Source: Spirometra erinaceieuropaei (lineage: Eukaryota; Platyhelminthes; Cestoda; Diphyllobothriidea; Diphyllobothriidae). From it: DNA of 64,000 nucleotides. Position numbers and translations under genes: made by a program. The stretch's first letter is position 1. Each line of letters opens with the position of its first letter. The notes beneath the pieces are model-generated. The model made no database searches and was not told where the DNA came from. It saw only the letters and a list, made by a program, of their open reading frames with translations. The stretch is taken from assembly GCA_902702965.1 (NCBI GenBank), contig CACRXP010000428.1, positions 465,458 through 529,457 of the forward strand, in the 5' to 3' direction. Of the stretch, positions 31,690-42,589 are shown in pieces.

Positions 31690-32125
31690 ATGCTGATTAG
31701 ATAGAGACTCAAAACTCCCCTTTCCCACTCCCCCTAAACGGCTGCTTAGACATTCTAGACAGCTGCCGAGTTCCACTACGGGTTACATTTTTATCTGGTA
31801 GGGGGAAGATCTGAGTTAGTCTGGGCCGCCAATGGGACTACAAGCCGCCCAACGTGCCCGATTATTTAGGCGGAAGGGGGGAGGAGGAGAAGGAGGAGGA
31901 GGAGGAGGAGGATGAATGGAAAGAGGAACAGTGTTACCGGTGGAACACACTCACAACACCGGATACTCTCATCTCGTCCGACGTGCCGGTCGAGGCGGTT
32001 ACCGGGATGTGACCACTAGACAATGTCCAGCTACGGCGTGCAAGAGACAAAGGTTGAGCAACAGTTGAAGACCCTGGGAAGCAGGCATAAACTACAAGAG
32101 ACCCATTAGACAACCTGTCACCCCT
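31690..32125. other. Unassigned sequence with GGA tract
   Basis: No gene recognised. A (GGA)n microsatellite lies near 31880-31913. Confidence 0.45.
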
Positions 32126-34020
32126 TTCGGTTTCTCCGACCTAGTTGCTTTGTCCTCAACTTCAGCGGATCTGATAAACGACTCCAGACGTACAGTGCGT
32201 GACAGATCTCTCGTAATGTTGATCAAAATTCTGGAATGCGTTTCCGATTAGGAAGAATTACTTAAGTGGGGTTCTTATACTGATTATCATACAGCACAAC
32301 CCTATACCATTTCGGACTCGCTTTTGAATGCACTTCTTCGTGACCCTCTTTCAGAAAGCACACTCGGTAGAAAATGACTAATAATTTAGCGTGAATTTGC
32401 CTATTGTTTTCCGATTGTCCTATAAATTAAAAAATATTTATAGAGAGCCTGCACAAAAATATGCTTTCTTTTGCCCATTAGGGAAGAAATCACATTGTCT
32501 TCATATTTATATCCGAAGGAAGTGTGCATTTAGAACTTAAAAAGTTTTCCTATTCCCGAATAATTTTCAGCCTGATTTGCCATTGCATCAGAGTTTAGTA
32601 ATTTAAGTCTACAAGATGCATGTTTTCCGCGTAAGGAAAATCATGTATTCCTCTACGCCTTTAAGAAGATACCACGTAGGGTTCATGACATTTTGCAATG
32701 GATCCGAACTGTGTTGCACATTTCATGAGAAGAATTAGTAAACAGACAAGTGCGGTCTTGCAAGCGTGGAAAGCGCACGGTCTTAAAAATCTCATTATTA
32801 GAACTTTTTTAAAACCAAAATATACACTTTCTTCGGACGAAAATGTTAAGACAATATGATTTCCTACTAAATGTGCAAAAGAAAACATATTTTATGCATG
32901 TCCTCTATAATTATATTTTAATGCATAAGACAATCGAAAATCAATAGAAAAATGCATGCTACATAAGTCGTCATTTTTTGCCGAGTGTGGTTTCTACAGG
33001 AGGGTCAAGACGAAGTGCATTAAAAAGCCGACATCCTGGCGAGTCCGAAATTTATTGGGTCATGCTTTATAATAATCAGTATAACAGCTCACTTAAGTAA
33101 TCCTTCCTAATCGGAAACGCATTCCAGAATTTTAGCCAAGATTTCATGAGATCGGTCACGCACTGTATCTTTACGTGGAAGCGGGTTTTTCGGTTTTATC
33201 GCCTGATGCCTGATTGTGCCTCCGGTCTCTATGCAACTGCAACGGCAAGTGGTGCTAGAAGGCGTCCGACAGCTCCGAAACGTTCTTAACATACCAAAGC
33301 GTTCGCCAACATTTGGTGTCCGTGTCGTTTGGCCTTTCGTCCCTTTTGCGTATGCACCGGTTGGTGAAGTTGCGGGGTATCCGTTGCCTTTCATAACTCG
33401 CCAGAGGTATTGCGGTTCGGCATTGCCTTTCGGCTCGCCGATAGAGCATCCTTACACAACCGCGTTTGTGACTGATTGAGTGGTTGCTGTTGAAAGTCAG
33501 TACTTGCAGCGTTTTTGTCGCTTTCCTGAACACTTTGGTCTTTAGTCCACCACAATCTCTGTGGCATACGAGGACATCCAGAAAGGCCAGCTGGTTGTTC
33601 TCTTCTTCCTCCATCGTAAATTGTATGTCCGGAAAGACCGCTTTCAGACGTTCCTTGAATGTCAGAAGTTGATCCTGATCGAAAGCGACGAAGATATCAT
33701 CCACATACCGAGCCCAGACCTTCGGTCTGTCGTGTTGGAAGACCAGCGACTCCAATCGCTGCAGGACCACCTCGGCGATGAATGCCCAAATCGGATAACC
33801 AGTGGTGCGCCTTTCACTTGTTCGTAGATTGTCCCCTAGAACGTTAAGTACGTCCTGAGACAGAAATTCAGTAGCTCATGGATGTGGCCGTGTCCAAGAC
33901 CATTTTCCGTGTCATCGTATTTGCTTTGTAAAAGCAGCTCGATTGTCTTGATCGCCAGGTCCTGGGGAATAGAAGTAAAAAGGAACTTGACATCAGAAGA
34001 TACTATAACACATTGATCAG
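32126..34020 (-). mobile_element. Decayed PLE (type A) split by a long-TIR element
   Basis: Minus-strand pieces: VKFLFTSIPQDLAIKTIELL and GHIHELLNFCLRTYLTF (33.84-33.99 kb), then VLQRLESLVFQHDRPKVWARYVDD (33.69-33.77 kb) and FPDIQFTMEEEENNQLAFLDV with VFRKATKTLQVLTFNSNHS (33.48-33.64 kb). The pre-GIY region is RNFTNRCIRKRDERPN (33.32-33.37 kb). The GIY-YIG-coding portion continues at 33.17-33.25 kb and, beyond the inserted element (32193-33165), at 32.13-32.19 kb (TGRxxSTEVEDKAT-like coding, partly decayed). Frameshifts and a missing 3' end show it is dead. It begins at about 34.02 kb within the RT domain. Confidence 0.8.
32193..33165. mobile_element. Long-TIR non-autonomous DNA element, copy 4 (inside a PLE)
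   Basis: 973 bp with ends CAGTGCGTGACAGATCTC and the complement GATCGGTCACGCACTG, each flanked by TA (32191-32192, 33166-33167). The flanks on both sides are GIY-YIG-coding PLE sequence (CCAGACG on the left, TCTTTACGTGGAAGC on the right). Joined with a single TA they line up with intact PLE copies. Confidence 0.82.
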
Positions 34021-35150
34021 CCTGCCACCCCCTACACTGTGTAGTGTAGGAGCTGAAATTCCTATACCCCTTTATTGCACTCCCCATCTGTCTCACAGGC
34101 ATGCCTGTGCCCGCACTGTATCCCAAAGAATTTAAACTCATAGAGGTATGCCAACTGACTTGGGGGCTAAACGACTAGATTTTAATAACTTCGTTAAGCC
34201 AACGGTTGTCCAGGCCCTTTTATCGACTAAAGCCGGCGAGGACCCAACAGATTACAGCCGCAGGAGCAGCAGACTGACGCCTGGAGGGCAGTTTTCCACA
34301 CTAAATGTATCTCTGTGGTAGTTTGTCGACAGTTATAATCGTCTGGATAGACATAGCCAGCGACCCTGTGCGACAACTGGTCATTGTCTGAATCCAGACA
34401 CGAAGTCGGCTAATAAGCAAGAAACGGCCGTTCTGATCGCCCTTGCATAGGCTACTCGTCGTTATACGGCTGCCTACGAGGGTTGGAGATAGGTCCTCTA
34501 GGAGCAGCAGGTGCAAGTATTTTCCCTCAACCGTCGGTTGACGTACTTACAGTCATACATACATGTATATGTTTTTAACGCGAGCAGTAGAAGTGGGTTA
34601 AAGGTCACACTATGTTTAGTGTGAGACGTTCGGAACGAAGAAAGAGTGATTGCAGTCTGATACTTACCCTCTATGAGGACCGAGTTATTCCGTCAGTTGA
34701 AATACTTCTAAATCCTGACTTGATTTTCGTATCGGAGGACTGAAACCTCAGACTATACTCTCTTTTTCTCTTCTCCTTCTATGAACCAACAACCTGCCCG
34801 GGTTAATTTGACTTGAAATGACTACGAACTGACGTGAGAAGGCGGACTAAAGTGTGATGCAGACTCGCTCTGGGATCTCACGGAGGGGAGAGGTGATATA
34901 GACACAACATTAAGAAAGATCCGTTGCAGTTTGCCTCTTGTTTCAGACGAGGATTGGCTAAATCTCCAGATTGAAAGTTCTTCAAACCACGGCTTACAGT
35001 GCAGTGAGATGGAGTTGATTCCGTAAAATTTTCAACATCAAGGGATACGCTGATTTCTCAGGTAGAATATTGGTTCGGAATAGTTCAGTTACCCATTCCC
35101 CACTGTCCTGAAATCCACTTTATCGGCCATCGTGCAAATGGCAATCCTCA
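34021..35150. other. Mostly unassigned; degenerate LINE 3' UTR traces
   Basis: No gene recognised. Between about 34.86 and 35.06 kb, words such as GATCCGTTGCAGTTTGCCTC and CTTCAAACCACGGCTTACAG resemble the proximal LINE 3' UTR (compare 61.79-61.95 kb) at low similarity. Confidence 0.35.
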
Positions 35151-35154
35151 CATA

Positions 35155-36060
35155 CGTCAGTTCGACCGTCGTTGCCGACAATATCTACTGTATGCTCCAC
35201 AGCAGAGTATGAGGATGGACGGTGACTTGATCGTGAGTTAGTTTAAAATGATGGCGAACTTGCGCTATATCCACCGCACTTCCTCGCTCCCCCTCCGCAA
35301 CTTGGATTCGGTTTCAATAGAGAGTAAAGAAGACCGAAGGCGGAAAATGACTGGAACGGCGCAAACCCGCACAAAGTGTACTGCCACACCCCCTGATCCA
35401 CAGTGTACATCGACCAGGATTTTACACAACAGGAGAAGAGAGAATGGCTCATATCCCACTAGGTATGAGAGTCATAGAAGACATATTAAGGAGGAGCTAT
35501 TACAGCCTGAATCTCAGTGCACCAATCCGCCATTCCACACAGGCACACAGGACTGACTGCGCTGTCTGAGTTATCCCATCAGTTGGCATCAGTAAATAAA
35601 ATTTATGACTATCTGCGGCCAGCCATGCATTTTATTTCCTGATTTCATCCCTGTATAACGCATCCCTGACTTTTCATGAGATTTTTCCTCGCAAACGACG
35701 CAAATCACTGCACTTTATGCTGATTGTATATAAATGCACTTAAAATTTCATATGTACATGGAAAAGACCGCCTTCCGCAGCCTTCGCGGTCCAGCACTGT
35801 TACCCTTTTTCCGTAAACTAATAGGTTACTTGCAGCCTGTTAGTACGATGTACATTTTCATTTATATTATAAGCACCGTTTTCAATAGGGTCATCAAGGG
35901 AATTGCCTACTACCCCAGAAAAAAAATACTATCCCTTCTAAGCCACGGCCTTTAGTGTAGCCTTGTAGCCCCAAGGGTTTCAGATTGTTTATAGCGAAAA
36001 ACATGTGCTGAGCCTGTCAAACTCACCGTCTTCCCTCTCCCGGTCTCCAGCCACCGTCGG
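35155..36060 (-). mobile_element. LINE 3' UTR copy, interrupted near 35.59-35.93 kb
   Basis: It starts at the common LINE 3' end (CAGTTCGACCGTCGTTGCCG) and continues with ACGGTGACTTGAT, GACCGAAGGCGG, CCACACCCCCTGATCCACAG, AGGAGGAGCTATTACAGCCT and CCCATCAGTTGGCATCAGTA. After ~340 bp of unrelated sequence, homology resumes at ~35.93 kb (CTAAGCCACGGCCTTTAGTG, CAGATTGTTTATAGCGA). It is all non-coding. Confidence 0.65.
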
Positions 36061-36194
36061 ATCCGGCCAGCCCTATCATACACATGCGTATCCACACATA
36101 GGATCTTTCGTCCTACTGCATGACTATTGCATGAGCCGTGTTTTAGCGCTTTTTTGATAGTTTCCGTGCATGTGCGGACAGACCAGGAGGATGG

Positions 36195-37004
36195 CTTTCG
36201 AGTGCACTTCTTTTCGACTGTCGGCAAACATCGTACTCGGTAAAGATGACATCCTAAGTAGTATGGATTTTCTCCATCGACTTTCTACTCTCTTACAGAT
36301 TCAACAATGCTCTCTAAAAAACCTACAGAAAAATATTACTTCTTGTACTCGTTTTGTAGAAAGTCATGTCTTCTTCAAATTTTGCATTCGTAGAAGGGGT
36401 AACTTCTGATTGTAAATAGGGTTTTCTATTCTCGGATAATTTTGTACTCGACCAGCCGTTGCACTTATGTTTAGAGTTTTCAGTTTACGTAAAAACATAC
36501 GTTTTTTAGGCATTGAGATTATATCAAATGAGGCTTTTGAAATGTTACAATGAATGTGGACTATGTCGTGTACTTAACAGGAGGTTTTATTAGACAAACA
36601 CATGCGATGTTATTCGAATGGACATTGCATGTACACAAGCTATTTTAAAACCGAGAAATGCCCTTTCTTCGAGGAACAAATTTGGAGAAGAATTGACTTG
36701 CTACAAAAAGGAGCACGAGAAATAATACAGTTATAGCGGTTTTCCATAAAATATATTTAAAATTCCAAGTGCGCAAAAAATTAGTAAAAAATGTACACTG
36801 CTTAAGTAGCCATTTCTAACGAGTGCAGTTTTTGGAGGCAAACGAGAAGACGTGCACTCAAAAACTATCATCCTGGCGTGTCCGAAATTTTACCGGATTT
36901 TGTCACTAGAAACTCAGTCTTACATCTCCATCTAAGCAATCCTTCCTAATCGAAAACGCATTTCAGAATTTCGGTTAACGTTTCGTGAAGTCAGTGCGGG
37001 CTTT
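36195..37004. mobile_element. Long-TIR non-autonomous DNA element, copy 5 (left end missing)
   Basis: The right half resembles the other copies (AATCGAAAACGCATTTCAG, then a terminus diverged from CACTG). The left half starts inside the inverted repeat (TCGGTAAAGATGAC), about 140 bp short of the expected end. No clear TA duplication is recoverable. Confidence 0.6.
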
Positions 37005-37330
37005 ATATCGTGCCTGCCACGGTGCCAACTCCCAGTGCCAGATGGTTGGCCGGCGTAGTACAGGTCTGTGAGGGTCGGGGCGTTTGCGCTACGCGTAGAC
37101 AGACCGTATAACTTTGTCAGTCATTGTGTCGGAGCCCGCTATGGCAACAAACTAACCCACGCTCAAGTCATTGTCCTGGATCCACCGTGCAGTGAGGCCT
37201 ATAGCAGATAACGTCGGATGTGACAGTCACTGAAATGTTTAGCCCACACTTTCCGCCAGGTGATATTCTTTTTGAATCAACAGCGTCAAGCTGGTAAAAC
37301 CTACAAAAATGGGCATTGATACTTCTAATC
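37005..37330. other. Unassigned sequence
   Basis: No gene or repeat recognised between the long-TIR element and the PLE terminal remnant. Confidence 0.4.
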
Positions 37331-37334
37331 ACTG

Positions 37335-37375
37335 CCATTAGAAACGAAGAGACGAGTCTTGGGCAGCAGTCTTGA
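37335..37375 (-). mobile_element. Remnant of inverted PLE terminal repeat
   Basis: The complement of AAGAGACGAGTCTTGGGCAG resembles GCTTCCCGGGACTCGTCTCT at 44.74 kb, the distal end of a PLE terminal repeat. It is in opposite orientation to the PLE fragment that starts about 20 bp to its right. Confidence 0.5.
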
Positions 37376-37394
37376 GTCACCCACAAACGCAGTT

Positions 37395-38217
37395 GTGTAA
37401 GGGCGATCTATCGGCGTGTCGAAGCGCACTGCCGTGAGCCGGAAGACAAGATTGCTGAACTACAATACCTCCGACGGGTCTTCAAAGCCAACAGCTGCCC
37501 GCACAACTTCGTCAACCGGTGCATGCGCAAAAGGGACGAAAGGCCTAACCGCATGGACATCAAATTTTGTCGAGTGCTTCTGTATGTCAAGAACGCTTCG
37601 GAAACTGTCGGCCGCCTTCTCGCACCACTTGGAGTTGGAGTTGCACACAGACCGGAGACAACCATCAGGTGTCAGGTAATGAAACCGAAAGACCCGCTGT
37701 CAAGGCAAGAAACGTCAGGAGTCGTTTATCGGATCTAGTGCAGTTTTGGACAAAGCAATTACGTCGGTGAAATCAGACGACAACTCCGGTCGCGAGTGGA
37801 ACAGCACGCTGCAGCAGTGCAGAGTAATGACACCAGCTCTCAAACTGCGTCTCATTTGACAAGATCCGACTGCACATTCAGATTCGACGAAGCCGAAATT
37901 CTTGCAAGAGGTGACAACCTCGCGAGCCAGGAGCTGCTTGAGTCATGGTTTACTGGCCCCCAGTCCATTAACAAGTGCAACGATCTTCCGCTTCCATACT
38001 CGGTGCTGAGACTTCACCTAGGCGGAGCAATTAGCCACGTGGGAAGCGCACAGGTGAATACTTTTCCCAACTCCAGGGTCGGTGGATCAGATGGTCGAGC
38101 AATCGCCTCACCGACATCCAACACACGTGAGGAAATTGTAGCAATTGATGACGCGAATTTCGACCATAAAGCAGTCATCACACCAAGTTCAACGATCCCT
38201 GATGAAGCGTGGGGAGG
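37395..38217 (+). mobile_element. PLE (type A) C-terminal fragment with GIY-YIG domain
   Basis: Plus-strand pieces: KRTAVSRKTRL..EPEDK-like start, MRKRDERPNRMDIKF (37.52 kb), ETVGRLLAPLGVGVAHRPE (37.60-37.67 kb), PLSRQETSGVVYRI then TAG where intact copies have Trp (37.72-37.74 kb), and QSNYVGE. The ORF 37796-38395 then holds DEAEILARGDNLASQELLES and GPQSINKCNDLPLPYSVLR. The 3' UTR text matches 1-100 of this window. The terminal repeat with its ribozyme is missing because another PLE follows directly at 38.22 kb. Confidence 0.82.
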
Positions 38218-39399
38218 AGCCTCAAGACATTCTTTACCTTCGAAGGGACCACATACGAGCAGATCAAGGGCACACCAATGGGTTCTCCAATCTCCGGACT
38301 CATTGCCGAGGCGGTTCTACAAAAACTCGAGAGACGACTATTCGAGGAGTACAAACCCAAGTTTTGGGCACGCTACGTTGATGACACCTTCGTGATCATA
38401 GACCAGGATAAAATCAACTACTATGCGGAAGTACTGAACTCAATCATGCCCGATCTACAGTTCACGATGGAGGAGGAAGTCGAGGACAAACTTCCATTCT
38501 TGGATGTTCTCGTCTGCCGCCAACCAAATGGCGAACTAGCGACGTCGGTCTACAGAAAACCGACGAACACGCTGCAAATTCTCAGCTACAACAGCAACCA
38601 CCCGCCACAACACAAACGAAGCTGTTTCCGCACGCTGTACCGACGGGTAGAAACTCATTGCAGCACGCCAGCCGCCAAACTGAATGAGATAAAGCTCCTC
38701 CGAGAACTTTTCAGAGCCAATGGCTATCCACGGGCATTCATTGAACGAAGCCGAAGGCAGCCAAAGAAACGGAACGAGGAGCACAGTCAGCCAAACTCGT
38801 GGCGGAGCATTCCGTATATTAAAGGGGTCTCCGAAGTCGTGGCTCGATCACTCGCGCCACTCGGAATAGGTGTTGCCCACAGGCCTGACTCAACAATCCG
38901 CCGGCAAGTGATGCGGCCGAAAGATCCGATCCCTAATCAGGAGATGTCGGCCGTTGTCTACCGACTCCAATGCAGCTGCGGAAGTTGCGACTACGTTGGG
39001 GAAACCGGCCGACGGCTGCAAACGCGAATGCACGAGCATAAGTTGGCCGTGCGAAGGTTGGACCCAAAGTCGGAGGTAGCGACCCATGCCGCGCAAATGG
39101 GACACATCTTCAACTTTGACGCCGTTGAGATTGTGGGCCGGGGCGGCGATCACACAGCAAGGCAAGTGCAAGAAGCCTGGATGTCCACCGACCGCTCTGT
39201 CAACCGCCACATCAATTTGCCTCCCCCTTATCTGACTTTACGAACCTTCTTAGCGGGGGACAGTCACGGCGCGGGACAATCGGGGCCGTCAGTCATCACC
39301 GCGGCCGACGGGGGCGATTCAGGTCACGGTGACATGCGGATGGGATGCAGCCACACAGGCGGCATTGGCGGATCACGCATTGGACAAAGGGCGCCATAA
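38209..39399 (+). CDS. PLE (type B) RT C-terminal half and GIY-YIG endonuclease, 5'-truncated
   Basis: Uninterrupted frame; PLE homology starts at about codon 5 (KTFFTFEGTTYEQIKGTPMG) and runs to a stop at 39399. It includes GSPISGLIAEAVLQKLE, FWARYVDDTFVIIDQDKINY (catalytic DD), LPFLDVLVCRQ, TNTLQILSYNSNHP, GVSEVVARSLAPLGIGVAHR and MSAVVYRLQCSC with CDYVGETGRRLQTRMHEH. AVVY and YVG stand for GIY and YIG, and the C/H residues of the metal-binding insert are present. The final Glu-containing segment is RQVQEAWMSTDRSVN. The first RT half, including the FDVTSLF Asp, is absent, so the copy cannot be autonomous. The absence of stops suggests a young insertion. The first codons are junction sequence. 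Confidence 0.88.
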   Translation: MGRSLKTFFTFEGTTYEQIKGTPMGSPISGLIAEAVLQKLERRLFEEYKPKFWARYVDDTFVIIDQDKINYYAEVLNSIMPDLQFTMEEEVEDKLPFLDVLVCRQPNGELATSVYRKPTNTLQILSYNSNHPPQHKRSCFRTLYRRVETHCSTPAAKLNEIKLLRELFRANGYPRAFIERSRRQPKKRNEEHSQPNSWRSIPYIKGVSEVVARSLAPLGIGVAHRPDSTIRRQVMRPKDPIPNQEMSAVVYRLQCSCGSCDYVGETGRRLQTRMHEHKLAVRRLDPKSEVATHAAQMGHIFNFDAVEIVGRGGDHTARQVQEAWMSTDRSVNRHINLPPPYLTLRTFLAGDSHGAGQSGPSVITAADGGDSGHGDMRMGCSHTGGIGGSRIGQRAP

Positions 39400-39431
39400 T
39401 AAGGAGTGCTGTGCACAGGACCTCTCAGTCC

Positions 39432-39468
39432 CTGAAGATGGGTAGACGAGTAAACTACGCGAAACGTC
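39432..39468 (+). ncRNA. Hammerhead ribozyme motif (type B) at PLE 3' end
   Basis: CTGAAGA (39432-39438), stem II GGGTAG/CTACGC (one mismatch), GAAAC (39461-39465), GTC (39466-39468). Helix I: GTCC upstream with GGAT downstream (C-G, C-G, T-A, G-T). The first pair is C-G here but T-A in the 31584 copy, a compensatory change. It lies 33 bp after the PLE stop codon. Confidence 0.8.
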
Positions 39469-39539
39469 GGATCTCAAATAAACCCCTCCCGGTGAACGCC
39501 CACTCTTCTTTTGATATGCCACCTGGGAATCGGATTTTC

Positions 39540-39660
39540 ACTACTATTGACCCGTATCTGCTTTTGTCTCTGCTGATGGGTTCGAGCAGGAACCGGAATC
39601 GTCAGGCGAATAAAGCTCTTGTCGCAGCGATCATGTCTCCTTCTTCATCGTCGGATGTTG
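39540..39660 (+). mobile_element. PLE terminal repeat fragment (type A), ribozyme core degraded
   Basis: CCCGTATCTGCTTTTGTCTC, then GCTGATGGGTTCGAGCAGGA, ACCGGAATCGTCAGGCGAAT and AAAGCTCTTGTCGCAGCGAT parallel the type A repeats, but the CTGATGA and GAAAC core strings are altered. Confidence 0.65.
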
Positions 39661-40599
39661 CAGTCGAGATGCCGTGAAGAGTCAGGTATTTAAAGGGCGA
39701 CCTAGGCCCAATTGTTCTTCTGCTGCGTCACCTGTGTAGGTGAGTACGGCTGGATGGGGTCTGAATGAATAGGAGTGGTTGATGTGGGGGGAGGTGTGCG
39801 TGGAGCCATCGAAAAAATAACTCGAAATCAGGCGTAGAGAGGCGACAAACAAAAGCGATAATAACGCGTGCGGTGTCGGGAAACGCGCACTCACCGTCAG
39901 CACACGTTTGAGTCCTACGGGAGACATGATGAAGGCATCAGTACGATATTCCTCTTCCCTCGCAGACCCACCTTATCACTCTGTTACCACTCCAACGCGC
40001 CACCACAATCTGAATACTTTTAGTCATGACACAGCATTCACATCGGTGGTTGAAAGCTTCACTGCTTTCGAAATGTCGACACAAGACAATCCTACGTGCG
40101 ATGATCACCTACGCGTCTGTGTCCGCGGGTGAGCAGCTGCGCTTCTGTTAGCGGTATGTATGTATATGTTGGGGTATGTCGTCATATGAGCGTAAGTATA
40201 TGGAGCATCGTTTCTGGCCTATTCTACTTTCTTTTAGCCAACCACACAACCATAACCATTATTTGAGTCCAAAAACACACCTTGTTAATCAGTGTCTAGA
40301 CAAATGACATATTTGGCTACCGTAAGCAGCGCAGCATTTTGCAGACAACCTCATCCTTACCAAAACAGTCATAATATAATAATATGATATAATTATCAGT
40401 AAGCTGCATCTGGTGTCTTCTTGAGTATCTGTTAGTGAGCTTAGACGTGTTCTTGCTATAAGTAATTATTCGTCAGCTTGTAGACTGGCGTCCGATTCGA
40501 ATTGCACTCTGTTATTTCTTTTCGGCTAATACTGACTTAGCCATCAACTAATAATAAATTAGAGGTTTCATTTTCACGAAAATACTTTCAGTAGATACT
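39661..40599. other. Unassigned sequence
   Basis: AT-rich in its second half. No gene, RNA or repeat family recognised. Confidence 0.45.
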
Positions 40600-40990
40600 C
40601 AAGTTCTATGGGATGGTCCTCTTTGTCAGAACAGTGAAGTTCTACTTCACTACGATGACTGCTGACTGAATGCCAGCTCCTCAATGCAAACTTATTCGTA
40701 CAGCATTCCCTCTGTTCACATATTAAGAGGACATTCAGGAATGAGAGTTTTTACTCAACTCTTTCAGGCGTAAGGTAACTTCTAGGAAATATCGCGGAAC
40801 TGCTTCCTGGAGAGTCTTTAATTTGCCCTTCCTAACAACAGCGAAGGCGTTATCAATACAACGAAGCTAACCTTTAGGCTTGTTCAAGAGAAGAGGTGTA
40901 GCTTATGATTCCTGCATTATGCTATCGGCAAGAAAACCAGGGTGAGTTTCTCCATGGAGACGATCCGCAGTGTTGGTTATATTCTCGCGC
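40600..40990 (-). mobile_element. Decayed PLE RT fragment, divergent subfamily
   Basis: The minus strand reads RCIDNAFAVVRKGKLKTLQE, a decayed version of RYVDDxFVV..., followed by EVTLRLKEL-like text corresponding to the segment before LDVLV. It resembles the divergent subfamily at 5.4-6.3 kb in wording (both share CTTCTAGGAA and TTACCTT-type stretches). Low similarity. Confidence 0.45.
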
Positions 40991-41955
40991 GCTGTGTATC
41001 AGGACTGGCGGTGTTCCTTTAAGTGTCATTTTATCAAATCTGACGTAAAGGTAGTGGACAGAAAAATGGCATTAGGCGATACCGTTACCTCATTCGCTGA
41101 GATTTTGTTACTTTACAGTGTACTGTACGAGATCATGCTCCAAAGCCAACGGGACATGCATGACTCGTAATTTGATCGATGAGTGTCCCTGGTGATTTAC
41201 GTTGACATTTTTGCTGCTTATTTTTCATTGGCTAGGTGGGATTGCCTTACGAAAATTGCAATTGACGTGTGCGGAAGCGGGAACCAGGCTGACTCGAAGA
41301 CTCACCATTAGGGCGTCATGGCCAAAAGCGCGAGCTGATATCTTTGCGTTTATTTACATTTATTTGAAAAATCGCTTTCTTTTTAATCGATTCTGGAATC
41401 GTACCTCGCAATACTAAGTGCAGGGAGGAAAATATTTCGCACATGGTCTACTGAATGGACGATCTTGGGATCATTTAAAATAAAATTTGAGGGAGGAATG
41501 TGTGGTGTTTGCGAGTTTCTGCATGACTGGACATGGATCAACAGCTGCCGTTTTTAGGCTGGACGCCAGTCAGCGAGCTGTGATCGCAGACAGTGGCCAG
41601 GTTCAAGGGCGTGCTCAAGCACGAGAGAAGGAGACCACATCGGCAGATGGCCATTTTGTGTTCGTTAGTGCGAGTCTCAGGCCTTCGAACCGTGTGGCCA
41701 GTAGAAACATAAGGACAATAGGCGCGTGGGCCCCTCGAGGACGTCTGGATGTCTGCTTGTCTGAACTCCCAATCATTTAACCTGATGACAGGCTGACGTA
41801 ACTGGCCTGAAAAATCATGAGAACAGTTCCATATATGGAGCTAGGCGTCTGCTTTAATTATATCATCTTGGACTGTCTATTACCCCAGTGCTCTAACATA
41901 CTGTAGGAGAAAGTGCTCTTAAGATCACGTCGAAAGTGGTCACTCGGCCTGACCC
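40991..41955. other. Unassigned sequence
   Basis: No gene recognised; short frames lack protein-like features. Confidence 0.4.
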
Positions 41956-41959
41956 CTAG

Positions 41960-42560
41960 CGACCGCGGATTATTCCTTAAATTGGCAGACTTCTAGGGCA
42001 GGACTGTTAGAGCAGCGCGGTGGCTTTAGGTCCATTAGATTTATTGTGGTGAGAAATGCGCTGATTTGCCGTGAGGACGGATTCTCCAGTGTCAGTTTCA
42101 CTCTCCTCCCTCTCCCACTCAGTAGCCGACTGTCCGACGGGTGTTGGGGTTGAGTGCAGTAGCCTGCGCAGCGTGAGGGCCGCGACAATTCGACCGTCCC
42201 TGCAGACGATGTCCACCGCGTGCTGCACAGCGGGGTTGGAGCAGGAACGGTGACTTTTGTGTGAATTAGTTTATAGCGATAGCAGACTTACACAGCATCT
42301 ACCGCACTCTTTCCTCCTCCTCCTCCTCCTCCTCCTCCTCCTCATCCTCATCCCCCCCCCTCCCCCATCAGGGTCTGGTGTCAGGACGAGGTCAAGAAGA
42401 CCAGAGGCGGGAGAGGGCGTAGGTGGTTGACACGAAGTAGATCCATACTTAGATGCAACATCTGTCATGCTCTCTATTTCTCCGCCATTTGGACCCGGTG
42501 TCAAGACGGAGTCAAGAAGACTGGAGACGGGAGAGGGCGCAGGTGGTTGACACGAAGTAG
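41960..42560 (-). mobile_element. LINE 3' UTR pieces, two adjacent fragments with CCT tract
   Basis: 41960-42183 resembles the middle of the LINE 3' UTR (GTGGTGAGAAATGCGCTGA, CTCTCCCACTCAGTAGCCGA, compare 61.93-62.02 kb). At ~42183 a second piece starts at the element's 3' end (ACAATTCGACCGTCC, GATGTCCACCGCGTGCTGCA) and runs through a CCT microsatellite (42312-42360) and a duplicated block GTCAAGAAGAC..GGCGGGAGAGGGCG (twice, 42.38-42.43 and 42.50-42.55 kb). Confidence 0.6.
42312..42362. repeat. (CCT)n microsatellite
   Basis: CCT triplets ending in a C-rich run. Confidence 0.9.
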
Positions 42561-42589
42561 ATGCACCATCACACCTCTAGTTCGCAACG

